A stretch of 64,000 bases of DNA from an uncultured Methylophaga sp. Its GTDB lineage: Bacteria > Pseudomonadota > Gammaproteobacteria > Nitrosococcales > Methylophagaceae. The stretch covers positions 87,945-151,944 of the forward strand of contig NZ_CAMYKO010000007.1 in the NCBI RefSeq assembly GCF_947259025.1, written 5' to 3'. The notes below the pieces were generated by a model that was not told where the DNA came from, made no database searches, and worked only from the letters and a program-made list of their open reading frames with translations. The number at the start of each line of letters is the position of its first letter. The first letter of the stretch is position 1. Positions 43,965-52,292 of this stretch are shown here, piece by piece. The position numbers were made by a program, and so were the translations under genes.

Positions 43965-44399
43965 ATGTTGGAGTGCCTAAAGAGACTATTCGCTGCGAAG
44001 CCAAAATACAGGCAGGTCGGCGAAGAGAAAGTAATCAGCGATAGGGGTGAGCTGCATTTAACCGTATCAATGCAGGTTAGAGAACATACTGATAAAGAAA
44101 AGCTGATCAGGGAGTTAGGAAAGTCTGCGACCCAGTTTAAGAAAACGGATCTGAATGAAGCTATAGCTTGCCTTGAGCAGATGAATCGCCTACTTGATGA
44201 AGTATCAACAGAGTACTCAATAGAAACCTACTTGCGATTACCTCTGTTTTTACAACAAGCTGGACGCATGGATGAGGCTGAACTATTGTTTGAACGTTTA
44301 TACAAAACACGTTCACATCCCGTTCAACGATCCATAGTTAAAGAGAAGTGGGATCTGGCAAAAAAGCGAGAGGCAAAGCGCCTAGCTAGCCATGCCTGA
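43965..44399 (+). CDS. Hypothetical TPR-like accessory protein
   Basis: 144 residues, helical and charged. EAIACLEQMNRLLDEVSTEY and LPLFLQQAGRMDEAELLFER look like TPR helices. GAGGAAG ribosome site. Codon use and AT content differ from the flanking phage genes, suggesting acquired cargo. No family recognised. Confidence 0.6.
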   Translation: MLECLKRLFAAKPKYRQVGEEKVISDRGELHLTVSMQVREHTDKEKLIRELGKSATQFKKTDLNEAIACLEQMNRLLDEVSTEYSIETYLRLPLFLQQAGRMDEAELLFERLYKTRSHPVQRSIVKEKWDLAKKREAKRLASHA

Positions 44400-44519
44400 G
44401 CCTTGATGTCAGAGAAGTGCTGTGCGTGTTGAAACAAAGCTCTGAAAATTTAACCCAAAATATAGACAAAGATTGCCCAGACTTCTAAAACCTGCTTAAC
44501 TAAATTGTAGTGTCACCCC

Positions 44520-44548
44520 AACGCCCTGAACCTGTTCAGGGCGTTTTT
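44520..44548 (+). terminator. Intrinsic terminator before the lysis/structural region
   Basis: AACGCCCTGAA-CCTG-TTCAGGGCGTT plus T run: 11-pair stem with a tetraloop. It separates the early/middle genes from the late region. The core is repeated at 52911. Confidence 0.88.
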
Positions 44549-44575
44549 GTTTGTGTCTATCCGCATCATGGCCCC

Positions 44576-45121
44576 ATGGACGCAAACACTGAATATCCAG
44601 AACTTTTCCTCAAGGCAGTCAACCATGTGCTGATGATTGAGGGCGGCTATGTTGACGACCCTGATGATGCCGGTGGCGAGACCAACTACGGCATCAGCAA
44701 GCGACAATATCCGCACCTCAATATCAGAAAGCTGACCATAGACGGCGCTATCGCGCTGTATTACCGGGATTACTGGTTAGCTTATGGCTGCGACAGATTG
44801 CCAGCAGCCATTGCCTGCTTCCTGTTTGATTCAGTCGTCAATCACCGTCCCAAGACCGCGATCAAGTTTTTGCAGAATGCCTACCGCGTCAGTGTTGACG
44901 GCATTCTAGGTCCGGAAACGCTGGGTGCAATCCACCGCTTTAGCAATAACATCGACTATGTCGATAACAAACTCACCTTAAGCCTGGCTTACCGGGCGGA
45001 CTTCTACCACGACCTTGCCGTTGAAAACCCATCACAAGAACGCTTCATCATGGGTTGGATGCGTCGGTTGTTCATATTACAGAAATTTATCTACACCGAG
45101 GTAACGCATGGAACCGATTAG
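44576..45121 (+). CDS. Phage endolysin, glycosyl hydrolase 108 type
   Basis: 181 residues. Starts from ATG after the terminator; AUG choice is the best of the frame but has no clear ribosome site. GH108 muramidase pattern: AVNHVLMIEGGYVDDPDDAG with the catalytic Glu in IEGGY, GGETNYGISKRQYP, then AIALYYRDYWL. A C-terminal peptidoglycan-binding-like part (KFLQNAYRVSVDGILGPETL) follows. Degrades the cell wall at lysis. Overlaps the holin gene by 14 bases. Confidence 0.9.
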   Translation: MDANTEYPELFLKAVNHVLMIEGGYVDDPDDAGGETNYGISKRQYPHLNIRKLTIDGAIALYYRDYWLAYGCDRLPAAIACFLFDSVVNHRPKTAIKFLQNAYRVSVDGILGPETLGAIHRFSNNIDYVDNKLTLSLAYRADFYHDLAVENPSQERFIMGWMRRLFILQKFIYTEVTHGTD

Positions 45122-45686
45122 CATCGCGCTGGCGTTAGCGCAATTCGTGCCGGGCCTGACCCGGCTTTTGATGGGGGACAAGGCCGGTGATGTCGCTGGC
45201 AAGGTGGTCGATGCCGCCAATGCCGTGACCGGCGCGGATACACCGGATGAAGCATTGGCCCGGATTAAGCAATACCCGGAGCTGCAGCTCAAGCTTCAGC
45301 AGGAAATGAACCATATCGTCCTGGCCGAACTGGAAGCCGAGAACAAGCAGCTCGCCACCATCAACGCCACCATGCAGGTCGAGTACACCAGTGGTGACAA
45401 GGTCGTCCGCCGCTGGCGTCCATTCTTCGGTTATATGACCGCCATCACTTGGTCGGTGCAGATGTCAGCACTGGCCTGGGTCATCGTGGTCGAGCCAGAG
45501 AAAGCCGCTGCAGTGATTACCGCTGCCAGCGGTTTGACCGGCATGTGGGGTATTGCCCTGGCCGTGCTGGGTGTCTGCATCAACAAACGCTCACACGATA
45601 AGCAAGTGGCTGCCGGTCAGGCCCCGCCGAATGGTGTGTTCCAGAGCATTGCCGGCATCTTCAACCGCAACAAGGACAGTAAATAA
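45108..45686 (+). CDS. Holin-like three-TM protein
   Basis: 192 residues. N-terminal amphipathic part (GDKAGDVAGKVVDAANAVTG), then the 3TM_holin hallmark VVRRWRPFFGYMTAITWSVQ with membrane segments at about residues 105-125, 128-145 and 147-162. Expected to release or help the endolysin encoded just upstream. GAGGTAACGC precedes the ATG. Confidence 0.85.
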   Translation: MEPISIALALAQFVPGLTRLLMGDKAGDVAGKVVDAANAVTGADTPDEALARIKQYPELQLKLQQEMNHIVLAELEAENKQLATINATMQVEYTSGDKVVRRWRPFFGYMTAITWSVQMSALAWVIVVEPEKAAAVITAASGLTGMWGIALAVLGVCINKRSHDKQVAAGQAPPNGVFQSIAGIFNRNKDSK

Positions 45687-45688
45687 CG

Positions 45689-45919
45689 ATGGTGGATTTA
45701 TTCGAACGCGCCCAGGAGCGCGAGCAAAAGGACAGGGATATCGCGATTGAGGCCGAGCTTTTGCGTGGTCGCGAGACAGAGCAACCCGATGAGGAAGATG
45801 GTATCCGCTATTGCCTGGACTGCGGCGAGGAAATACCGGAAGACAGATTGAAAGCGAGGCCCGACGCGGTGCGCTGTGTTTATTGCAAGGAACTGAAGGA
45901 CATAAGGAGCAAACGTTGA
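45689..45919 (+). CDS. TraR/DksA-type zinc-finger protein
   Basis: 76 residues. C4 zinc finger CLDCGEEIPEDRLKARPDAVRC...CKEL as in phage TraR/DksA-like proteins that bind in the secondary channel of RNA polymerase. It may mimic ppGpp/DksA effects on host promoters. It starts 2 bases after the holin gene. Confidence 0.88.
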   Translation: MVDLFERAQEREQKDRDIAIEAELLRGRETEQPDEEDGIRYCLDCGEEIPEDRLKARPDAVRCVYCKELKDIRSKR

Positions 45920-46245
45920 GTGGCGAAAGTTTACAACTGTGGCTGAGCATCCTGGTGCTCATTATGACGGTCGCGAACCTGGTGTATACCTGGTTCAACA
46001 TCCGTCATAAGGCGACCAAGGAAAATATCAATGACCTTACCGATGTGACCAATAGCCTGGTGCGTCGGGTCAGCATTCTGGAAGACCGTTCCAGGACGGC
46101 ACCCACTCATGATGACCTGGGAAAGCTTTACGAAAAGGTCAACTCATTCGGGGGAAAGCTCGAAAACTTGAGTGGCACGCTGGAGGCGATAAAAGGCCAG
46201 CTTGCCCTGATTAATGAGCATTTAATCAACGGAGGCAATCGGTGA
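45916..46245 (+). CDS. DUF2730-family (Mu gp25-like) membrane protein
   Basis: 109 residues from TTG, which overlaps the previous stop and has AAGGAGC upstream. One N-terminal membrane segment (LWLSILVLIMTVANLVYTWF) followed by a coiled coil (VTNSLVRRVSILEDRSRTAP...LYEKVNSFGGKLENLSGTLE). DUF2730 proteins sit at this place in Mu-like phages and are probably linked to lysis (spanin-like). A frame starting within the zinc-finger gene is rejected. Confidence 0.78.
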   Translation: MSGESLQLWLSILVLIMTVANLVYTWFNIRHKATKENINDLTDVTNSLVRRVSILEDRSRTAPTHDDLGKLYEKVNSFGGKLENLSGTLEAIKGQLALINEHLINGGNR

Positions 46246-46532
46246 GCTACAAAGACCTGGTAACGGCATCCGTCCGGCTGGCCATCCTGCAGGTGCTGGA
46301 GCAGGACGCAGACTACAGCCACAACGAAGAGATCCTGCAGATCGTCCTGGAGAAGCTGGGCCACAGCCTCTCTTCTGACCGTGTCCGCACAGAACTGCGC
46401 TGGCTGGAAGAACAGAGCCTGCTCGATATCGAGGACGCTGGCGGCATTCTTGTAGCACGGCTCAACCGTCGCGGTTCCGATGTCGCGCATGGCCGTTCGC
46501 GTGTTGACGGTATTCAGAGGCCACGACCATGA
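46242..46532 (+). CDS. Phage winged-helix protein (Mu gp26-like)
   Basis: 96 residues from GTG. Winged-helix-like: VRLAILQVLEQDADYSHNEE, ILQIVLEKLGHSLSSDRVRT, ELRWLEEQSLLDIEDAGGIL. Sits in the conserved spot between DUF2730 and DUF3486, as in Mu-like phages. Possibly a regulatory or terminase-associated DNA-binding protein. Confidence 0.78.
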   Translation: MSYKDLVTASVRLAILQVLEQDADYSHNEEILQIVLEKLGHSLSSDRVRTELRWLEEQSLLDIEDAGGILVARLNRRGSDVAHGRSRVDGIQRPRP

Positions 46533-46726
46533 GTGAAAAGCATGAGTTTCCACCAAACGAAGAAGTTAAAACCTTGTTGTCACGCCTGGATGTCAAGGGC
46601 GTCGGCAGAGGAGTTTTAAGGAACTTGGTTATAGCGGGTTACATCATTGCTGCAGGCTATGCCTTCGGCGTCGGGTTGTCATTCTCCTATTCACCAATCA
46701 CCATCAGTGTTGAGGCATCAGAGTAA
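46529..46726 (+). CDS. 65-residue phage membrane protein
   Basis: Overlaps its neighbours by 4 bases and 1 base. One hydrophobic segment (LVIAGYIIAAGYAFGVGLSF) after a polar N-terminus. Unknown; perhaps part of the lysis group. Confidence 0.55.
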   Translation: MSEKHEFPPNEEVKTLLSRLDVKGVGRGVLRNLVIAGYIIAAGYAFGVGLSFSYSPITISVEASE

Positions 46727-47274
46727 TGGCCCGCGCCTCGTCCATCGAACGCTTACCACAAGATATCCTGGAGCAGCTGCAAACACTGCTGCGGGATCCG
46801 CGTGTGTCTCAGCTCGATGCCACGGCCCAGATTAACGGCATCCTGGAACAGACCGGTATAGATGACCGCGTCAGCAAGTCTGCCGTGAACCGCTATGCCG
46901 TCAAGATGCAAGAAGTCGGTGCCAAGCTGCAGCAGTCGCGTGAGCTGGCCGAAATGTGGATCGGCAAGCTGGGTGCTGCGCCTCAGGGCCAAGTCGGCAA
47001 GCTGCTCAATGAAATCATTCGCACCATGGCCTTTGATACCGCCATGCATATGTCCGAGGGCGAAGACCCGGTCGCACCGAAGATGCTCAGCCAACTGGCG
47101 CTGGCCGTTCAGCGGCTGGAATCTGCGGCCAATATGAACGAAGAGCGCGAGAAACAAATCCGCAAGGAAATGGCACAGCAGGCCGCTGACGCTGCTGAAG
47201 AGTCCCTGCGTGGTCAGGGCATGAGCCTCGAAGCGGTCGACACCATCAAGAAACAAATCCTCGGGTTGAGCTGA
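46726..47274 (+). CDS. DUF3486 protein, probable terminase small subunit (Mu gp27)
   Basis: 182 residues. DUF3486 pattern: ASSIERLPQDILEQLQTLLR at the start, SKSAVNRYAVKMQEVGAKL, and NEIIRTMAFDTAMHMSEGED. It resembles an HTH-containing small terminase and precedes the large subunit with a one-base overlap. Confidence 0.87.
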   Translation: MARASSIERLPQDILEQLQTLLRDPRVSQLDATAQINGILEQTGIDDRVSKSAVNRYAVKMQEVGAKLQQSRELAEMWIGKLGAAPQGQVGKLLNEIIRTMAFDTAMHMSEGEDPVAPKMLSQLALAVQRLESAANMNEEREKQIRKEMAQQAADAAEESLRGQGMSLEAVDTIKKQILGLS

Positions 47275-48800
47275 TGCCAACAGCGCCAGTCATTCACTCG
47301 CAATACGATCCAAACGAGCTGCTGCTGCCGTATCAGCGCAACTGGCTTGAAGACGATAGCCCGTTAAAGATTGCCGAAAAATCACGCCGTACCGGTCTCA
47401 CCTGGGCCGAGGCAGCAGACTCAGTGCTGGCGGCTTCGGCTGACCGGACGGCAAGCGGTACCAACCACTTCTATGTCGGCTCCAATAAAGAGATGGCTAT
47501 CGAGTTTATCGATGCCTGTGCCATGTGGGCCAAGTCATTCAACAAGGCGGCCTCGGCGATTGAAGAGGAAATCTTTGAAGATGAAGACAAGGATATTCTG
47601 ACCTTCAATATCCGCTTCGCCAGTGGTTTTAAAGTCCAGGCACTCAGTTCACGCCCAACCAACCTGCGTGGTCGCCAGGGTAATGTCACCATCGATGAGG
47701 CGGCATTCCATGAGCATCTGGATGAAGTACTGAAGGCCGCACTCGCCTTAACCATGTGGGGAAGCAAGATCCGACTTATCTCAACCCACAATGGTGTTGA
47801 GAACCTCTTTAACGACCTCATCCAGGACAGCCGTGCCGGCAAAAAGGAATACAGCGTCCACCGCGTCACCCTGGACGAAGCCTGTGGCATGGGCCTGTAT
47901 AAACGCATCTGCCAGATAAAAGGCACTGCCTGGAGCCAGGAGCGTGAGCATGAATGGAAAGCCGGCCTGCGTAAAAACACCGCCAGCCCGGAAGACGCTG
48001 CCGAGGAATATGACTGCATACCCAAACAAGGCGGTGGTACCTATATCAGCCGCGCGCTGCGAGAGTCTCGCATGCATGATGTGTCGGTGCTTCGCTATTC
48101 CGGTACCGCCGAGTTCAACCTCTGGCCAGAGCATCTGCGTGAAGCGGAAATGCATGCCTGGTGCGAGGTCAATTTAAAGCCACTTTTAGACCTGTTAAAT
48201 CCCAATTTACGCCACGTTTTAGGCGAAGACTTTGGTCGCTCCGGAGACTTGACCGTGCTCACGCCAATGGCCATCACCCAGCAGCTGAAGCGGCTGGTGC
48301 CATTCATGGTCGAGCTGCACAACGTGCCGTTCAAGCAACAGGAGCAGGTGCTGTTCTATATCTGTGATCGGCTGCCACGCTTCAGTGCTGCCAAGCTGGA
48401 TGCGCGGGGCAATGGCCAATACCTGGCAGAGCAAGCCAAGTACCGCTATGGCGTCAACGTGGTCGAAGAAGTGATGCTCAGCCAAAGCTGGTACCTGGAC
48501 AACATGCCCCGGTTCAAGGCCGCGTTTGAGGACGACACGATTCTTATCCCGCGTGATGCCGACGTGGCAGACGATATCGGTGCCATCCAGGTCATCAAAG
48601 GCGTGCCCAAATTGCCCGACGGCAAAACCGATGCCGCCAAGAGCCGCCACGGTGATGCCGCTATCAGCCTGGTCATGGCACATGCCGCCAGTTATGACCT
48701 GGCGTCGCCAATCGAATGGATAGCGGCACCAGACAAAATCGAACGCGACAACCCCGACAATGACTACAGCAGCCTGATGCATAAAGGCGGTGGATGGTAA
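47274..48800 (+). CDS. Terminase large subunit (Mu gp28)
   Basis: 508 residues. ATPase: LPYQRNWLEDDSPLKIAEKS with the Q motif, SRRTGLTWAEAADSV as Walker A-like region, VTIDEAAFHEHLDEVLKAA as Walker B, LISTHNG coupling motif. Nuclease: GEDFGRSGDLTVLTPMA with the first catalytic Asp and later KSRHGDAAISLVMAH. Cuts and packages headful DNA starting from the prophage end. Overlaps the portal gene by 7 bases. Confidence 0.93.
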   Translation: MPTAPVIHSQYDPNELLLPYQRNWLEDDSPLKIAEKSRRTGLTWAEAADSVLAASADRTASGTNHFYVGSNKEMAIEFIDACAMWAKSFNKAASAIEEEIFEDEDKDILTFNIRFASGFKVQALSSRPTNLRGRQGNVTIDEAAFHEHLDEVLKAALALTMWGSKIRLISTHNGVENLFNDLIQDSRAGKKEYSVHRVTLDEACGMGLYKRICQIKGTAWSQEREHEWKAGLRKNTASPEDAAEEYDCIPKQGGGTYISRALRESRMHDVSVLRYSGTAEFNLWPEHLREAEMHAWCEVNLKPLLDLLNPNLRHVLGEDFGRSGDLTVLTPMAITQQLKRLVPFMVELHNVPFKQQEQVLFYICDRLPRFSAAKLDARGNGQYLAEQAKYRYGVNVVEEVMLSQSWYLDNMPRFKAAFEDDTILIPRDADVADDIGAIQVIKGVPKLPDGKTDAAKSRHGDAAISLVMAHAASYDLASPIEWIAAPDKIERDNPDNDYSSLMHKGGGW

Positions 48801-50365
48801 CAATGGATCGAGTAAGAACAAGTCAAATAGTAGATGCCAACGGCAAAGCGATTCAGGTGCGTGAGGCGCTCAATGAAGAGCAAACCTCCAAGCTGGGCTT
48901 TATCAGCAAAGAGTTTGAGAATCATCCGTCTGGTGGTCTGACACCGCGAAGGCTTGCCAGCATCCTGCAATCAGCCGAACAAGGCAGCCTGGTCGACCAG
49001 GCTGATCTGTTTGAAGACATGGAAGAAAAAGACGCCCACGTCTTTGCCGAAATGAGCAAGCGTAAACGTGCTCTGCTGGGCGTGGATTGGGATGTGGTAC
49101 CACCACGCAACGCGGACAAAAAAGAAGAAGCCATGGCCGAGCAAGTCAAAGAGTGGCTGCTCGATATGGAAGACTTCGAAGATCATCTGTTCGATATCGG
49201 TGACGCGATTGGTAAAGGCTATGCCATGCTGGAACTCAGCTGGAATGAAGTAGGCGGTACCATGCTGCCCACATTGGAGCATCAACCGGCCCGGCTTTTC
49301 ACCATCGATGAAGATGACCGCAACAAGATCCTGCTGAGAAGCATGGGCAGTAAGGGCGATGAGCTGTGGCCGTTCGGTTGGGTCAGACACGTGCATAAAG
49401 CCAAGTCAGGCAGCATTGCCCGTGGCGGCCTGCATCGCATCCTGGCCTGGCCATACCTGTTCAAGAACTACAGCATCCGGGATCTAGCCGAGTTCCTGGA
49501 AGTTTATGGCATCCCCATGCGCGTCGGCACTTACCCCAGCGGGGCAAGTGAAGAAGAGAAAAACACGCTGCTCCGGGCAGTGATTGGCATTGGTCATAGC
49601 GCTGCCGGCATCATGCCAGACGGTATGCAGCTCGACTTTAAAGAAACGGCCCAGGGCCGGAGCGACCCGTTCCAGTTCATGATCAACTGGTGCGAATCCG
49701 TCCAATCCAAGGCTATCCTCGGCGGCACCCTGACCAGTACAGCAGAGAACACCGGCCTCGGTTCCAACCTGGGCGATATCCACAATGAAGTCCGCCATGA
49801 CCTGCTGGTCAGTGATGTCCGCCAGATTGCCGGCACCCTGAATCGGGATCTGTTGTGGCCAATGGTGGCGCTGAATATAGCCGGTGCGGATCCACGTCGC
49901 TCACCCCGGCTCAAATTCATGACCGATGAAGGCGAGGAGCTTAATGAACGGGCCGAGCGCGACAAGAAGCTCTTCGATATGGGCTACCGACTTAACCCGG
50001 AGAAAGTGATCGAGGTTTATGGCGAAGGCTATGAACTGTATGTGAGTGGCAATAACAACCAGGACAAACCAGCAGGCGCGAATGCCGCTGCCACCGCTGC
50101 AGCCAGAACCGGTGATATCGATAGTGAGCTGGACGGTGTCGTCAACCAGCTGAGCACTCAGGCCCAGGCACCCCTGGACGACCTTTATAACCGTATTAAA
50201 GCCCTGTTACAGGAAGTCGACGACAACGGCGGCACGCTGGAAGACTTCCAGGATCGCCTGGTCGAAGCCTTCGGATTTCTGGATCCCGAAGAGCTGGCCA
50301 ACGTGATTCAAATGGCGCTGGCCACCGCTGAGCTGGCAGGCCGATATGAAGTCTCGGAGGACTAG
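48794..50365 (+). CDS. DUF935-family portal protein (Mu gp29)
   Basis: 523 residues. DUF935 pattern: HPSGGLTPRRLASILQSAEQ, DMEEKDAHVFAEMSKRKRAL, LSWNEVGGTMLPTLEHQPAR, FGWVRHVHKAKSGSIARGGL. The portal ring is the DNA channel and head-tail connector base. A C-terminal extension after residue ~400 holds a Ala/Thr-rich linker and a helical tail. ATG at 48803 is an alternative start. Confidence 0.93.
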   Translation: MVTMDRVRTSQIVDANGKAIQVREALNEEQTSKLGFISKEFENHPSGGLTPRRLASILQSAEQGSLVDQADLFEDMEEKDAHVFAEMSKRKRALLGVDWDVVPPRNADKKEEAMAEQVKEWLLDMEDFEDHLFDIGDAIGKGYAMLELSWNEVGGTMLPTLEHQPARLFTIDEDDRNKILLRSMGSKGDELWPFGWVRHVHKAKSGSIARGGLHRILAWPYLFKNYSIRDLAEFLEVYGIPMRVGTYPSGASEEEKNTLLRAVIGIGHSAAGIMPDGMQLDFKETAQGRSDPFQFMINWCESVQSKAILGGTLTSTAENTGLGSNLGDIHNEVRHDLLVSDVRQIAGTLNRDLLWPMVALNIAGADPRRSPRLKFMTDEGEELNERAERDKKLFDMGYRLNPEKVIEVYGEGYELYVSGNNNQDKPAGANAAATAAARTGDIDSELDGVVNQLSTQAQAPLDDLYNRIKALLQEVDDNGGTLEDFQDRLVEAFGFLDPEELANVIQMALATAELAGRYEVSED

Positions 50366-50366
50366 C

Positions 50367-50528
50367 ATGTGGTGGACAATCAACATCATCATCTTCGCGA
50401 TCGGCTTGGGCCTGATCGCCTGGGCCTTCATTGCTGACAGCTATAACAGCATCGGCTTTACTGTACTCGGCGTGTTGGTTATGGCCATCGCAGCGTTATC
50501 CAGCCTGGTTAAGCTGGTGATTGGTTAA
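50367..50528 (+). CDS. 53-residue membrane protein
   Basis: ATG preceded by GGAGG (6-10 bases). Two hydrophobic segments (TINIIIFAIGLGLIAWAFIA and IGFTVLGVLVMAIAALSSLV). Sits in a small accessory island between portal and MuF genes. Function unknown. Confidence 0.6.
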   Translation: MWWTINIIIFAIGLGLIAWAFIADSYNSIGFTVLGVLVMAIAALSSLVKLVIG

Positions 50529-50606
50529 CTGTTATGAGTGATTTAGAGCTTGTTAAAACGGCTATATGGAAAAACGTGTGGAATTTACGATAGTGAGGAC
50601 TATTTC

Positions 50607-50711
50607 ATGGATATATTTTTCGATTGGGTCATTTCTGCATTCGCTTGTTATGGGGCAATGATGCTGATGTTTCAGGTTGCCGAGCTCATTGGATGGATAG
50701 ATTGGAAGTAG
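50607..50711 (+). CDS. Possible 34-residue membrane peptide
   Basis: ATG with GAGGAC about 10 bases upstream. Peptide MDIFFDWVISAFACYGAMML, then MFQVAELIGWIDWK: one membrane helix. AT-rich codon use unlike the flanking structural genes. A shorter 19-codon frame (50534-50593) lies just before it. Low certainty because of length. Confidence 0.4.
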   Translation: MDIFFDWVISAFACYGAMMLMFQVAELIGWIDWK

Positions 50712-50723
50712 GAGCCATAAACA

Positions 50724-50978
50724 ATGTCAGTTTATGTTGATGCTTCCATCTATCAATATCGTCGAATGGTCATGTGCCACATGCTGGCCGATACGGAAGA
50801 CGAACTACATGCTATGGCTGACAAAATTGGTATTCAGCGAAAGTGGTTCCAGGCTAAAGCAAGCACACCGCACTATGACATCTGCAAAGCCAAAAGAGAC
50901 CTGGCTGTTCAGCACGGCGCGGTCGAAGTGGATCGTCGTCAGCTGGTGACGATTATTCGACGTTTAAGGACTGCATAA
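50724..50978 (+). CDS. DUF4031-family protein
   Basis: 84 residues: MSVYVDASIYQYRRMVMCHM, LADTEDELHAMADKIGIQ, then HYDICKAKRDLAVQHGAVEV. DUF4031 proteins are short, with conserved His and Asp suggesting metal or nucleotide binding; function unknown. The next gene starts immediately after the stop. Confidence 0.8.
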   Translation: MSVYVDASIYQYRRMVMCHMLADTEDELHAMADKIGIQRKWFQAKASTPHYDICKAKRDLAVQHGAVEVDRRQLVTIIRRLRTA

Positions 50979-52196
50979 ATGCCGATTAACTATGGCTCCA
51001 TGCCCTTCAATAAAGCGGTCGAGGCATTCCGTGACAAGCTGAATCTGCCGACCGCGTCCTGGACAGATATCTACGAAGGCCAGCATGCCCGCGCCTTTGT
51101 CGTTGCCGGCGCGATGAAAGAAGACCTGCTCAATGACTTCCGGGCCTCGGTCGACAAGGTGATTGCTGATGGTATGAGCCTGAAGGACTTCCGCAAAGAC
51201 TTTGACCAGATAGTCAGTAAACATGGCTGGGGCTACAACGGCGGTCGTAACTGGCGCAGCCGGGTTATCTACGAGACCAATCTTTACCAGAGTCACAACG
51301 CGGGTCGCTATGCCCAGATTCAGCAGGTCAAACGGACACGGCCATTCTGGCAATACGTACACAATGATGCCGTCGAACACCCACGGCCTGAGCACCTTGC
51401 CTGGGACGGTCTTGTTCTGGATGCCGACGACCCGTTCTGGCAGACGCACTACCCGCAGAACGGCTGGGGCTGCAAGTGCCGAGTCCGAACACTCAGCAGG
51501 CGAGATATGGAACGCCTCGGAAAAACCGGGCCGGACCAGTCACCGGCCATTGAATACGAAGACCAGGTGGTCGGTGTCCGTGGCCCATCACCGCGCACCG
51601 TCAGCGTGCCCAAAGGTATCGATCCGGGCTTTGCCTACAATCCAGGCCGCGCCGCTTTCGGTGAGCAGCTGGCGGATGACGTCATGCAGCAATACCAGCG
51701 CACCCGTAACCAATGGCAAACCCGCACCCCAGAAGGCTGGGCTGAAGCCGGCAGGCCACAGCAGATACCCCTTGCCTCAAGCCCGGCAAAGCTGGGGCCG
51801 CGCCTGCAGAATAAAGCCGAGGTCTACGACCAACTGCAGTCTCTGGTTGGTGAACAAAAGCTATACAGACCGGGCGGCCTGCCATTCCTGCTCAACAGCA
51901 AGGCGCTATCTGAACACATCGACCCGGCCCGAGCCGAGTTCCTGCCGCTGCTGGATGACTTGCTGACTAACCCCTATGAAGTCTGGCTGTCATTCCAGGA
52001 ACACACCGGTACCGGCAAAGTCGTGCTGCGCTCACGCATCGTCAAAGCCTACGATATCGGCAGAGGCCGCAACCTGATTGCCGTGGCCAATGTGAGCAAA
52101 GGCTTCCTGGAAAGCTGGACATTCATCCCGACATCACGCCGGAACTATCTCAACAGTCAGCGCAAAGGGCTGTTGGTGTATGGGGAAGAGGAATGA
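50979..52196 (+). CDS. MuF-type head protein with C-terminal PBECR nuclease-like domain
   Basis: 405 residues. Residues ~1-200 are the phage head morphogenesis (MuF/SPP1 gp7) domain: FNKAVEAFRDKLNLPTASWT, YETNLYQSHNAGRYAQIQQ, and NDAVEHPRPEHLAWDGLVLD with GWGCKCRVRTLS. Residues ~285-405 match the PBECR (Barnase-EndoU-ColicinE5/RelE-like) pattern: FLPLLDDLLTNPYEVWLSFQ, VVLRSRIVKAYDIGRGRNLI, LESWTFIPTSRRNYLNSQRK. MuF proteins with toxin-like C-termini are known from temperate phages and may be delivered with the DNA. RNase activity is inferred. Confidence 0.88.
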   Translation: MPINYGSMPFNKAVEAFRDKLNLPTASWTDIYEGQHARAFVVAGAMKEDLLNDFRASVDKVIADGMSLKDFRKDFDQIVSKHGWGYNGGRNWRSRVIYETNLYQSHNAGRYAQIQQVKRTRPFWQYVHNDAVEHPRPEHLAWDGLVLDADDPFWQTHYPQNGWGCKCRVRTLSRRDMERLGKTGPDQSPAIEYEDQVVGVRGPSPRTVSVPKGIDPGFAYNPGRAAFGEQLADDVMQQYQRTRNQWQTRTPEGWAEAGRPQQIPLASSPAKLGPRLQNKAEVYDQLQSLVGEQKLYRPGGLPFLLNSKALSEHIDPARAEFLPLLDDLLTNPYEVWLSFQEHTGTGKVVLRSRIVKAYDIGRGRNLIAVANVSKGFLESWTFIPTSRRNYLNSQRKGLLVYGEEE

Positions 52197-52285
52197 TGGG
52201 GCCACTTTTCCTGACGTACCAGGTTGGCGGGTTTTTGATGCTATGGGCGTACGCGCCAGCATCGCAACCGATAAGCACATTATAG
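52193..52285 (+). CDS. Possible 30-residue peptide after the MuF nuclease gene
   Basis: ATGA overlap with the MuF stop and GGAAGAGGA directly upstream, a strong coupling signal. The peptide MMGPLFLTYQVGGFLMLWAY is hydrophobic, then polar (APASQPISTL). It could be a small membrane peptide or an immunity-type partner of the nuclease domain, or only a spurious frame. Confidence 0.35.
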   Translation: MMGPLFLTYQVGGFLMLWAYAPASQPISTL

Positions 52286-52292
52286 GTGAGTT

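Noticed and set aside
50534-50593. 19-codon frame after the 53-residue membrane protein
   Set aside because: Too short, no ribosome site, no recognisable features.
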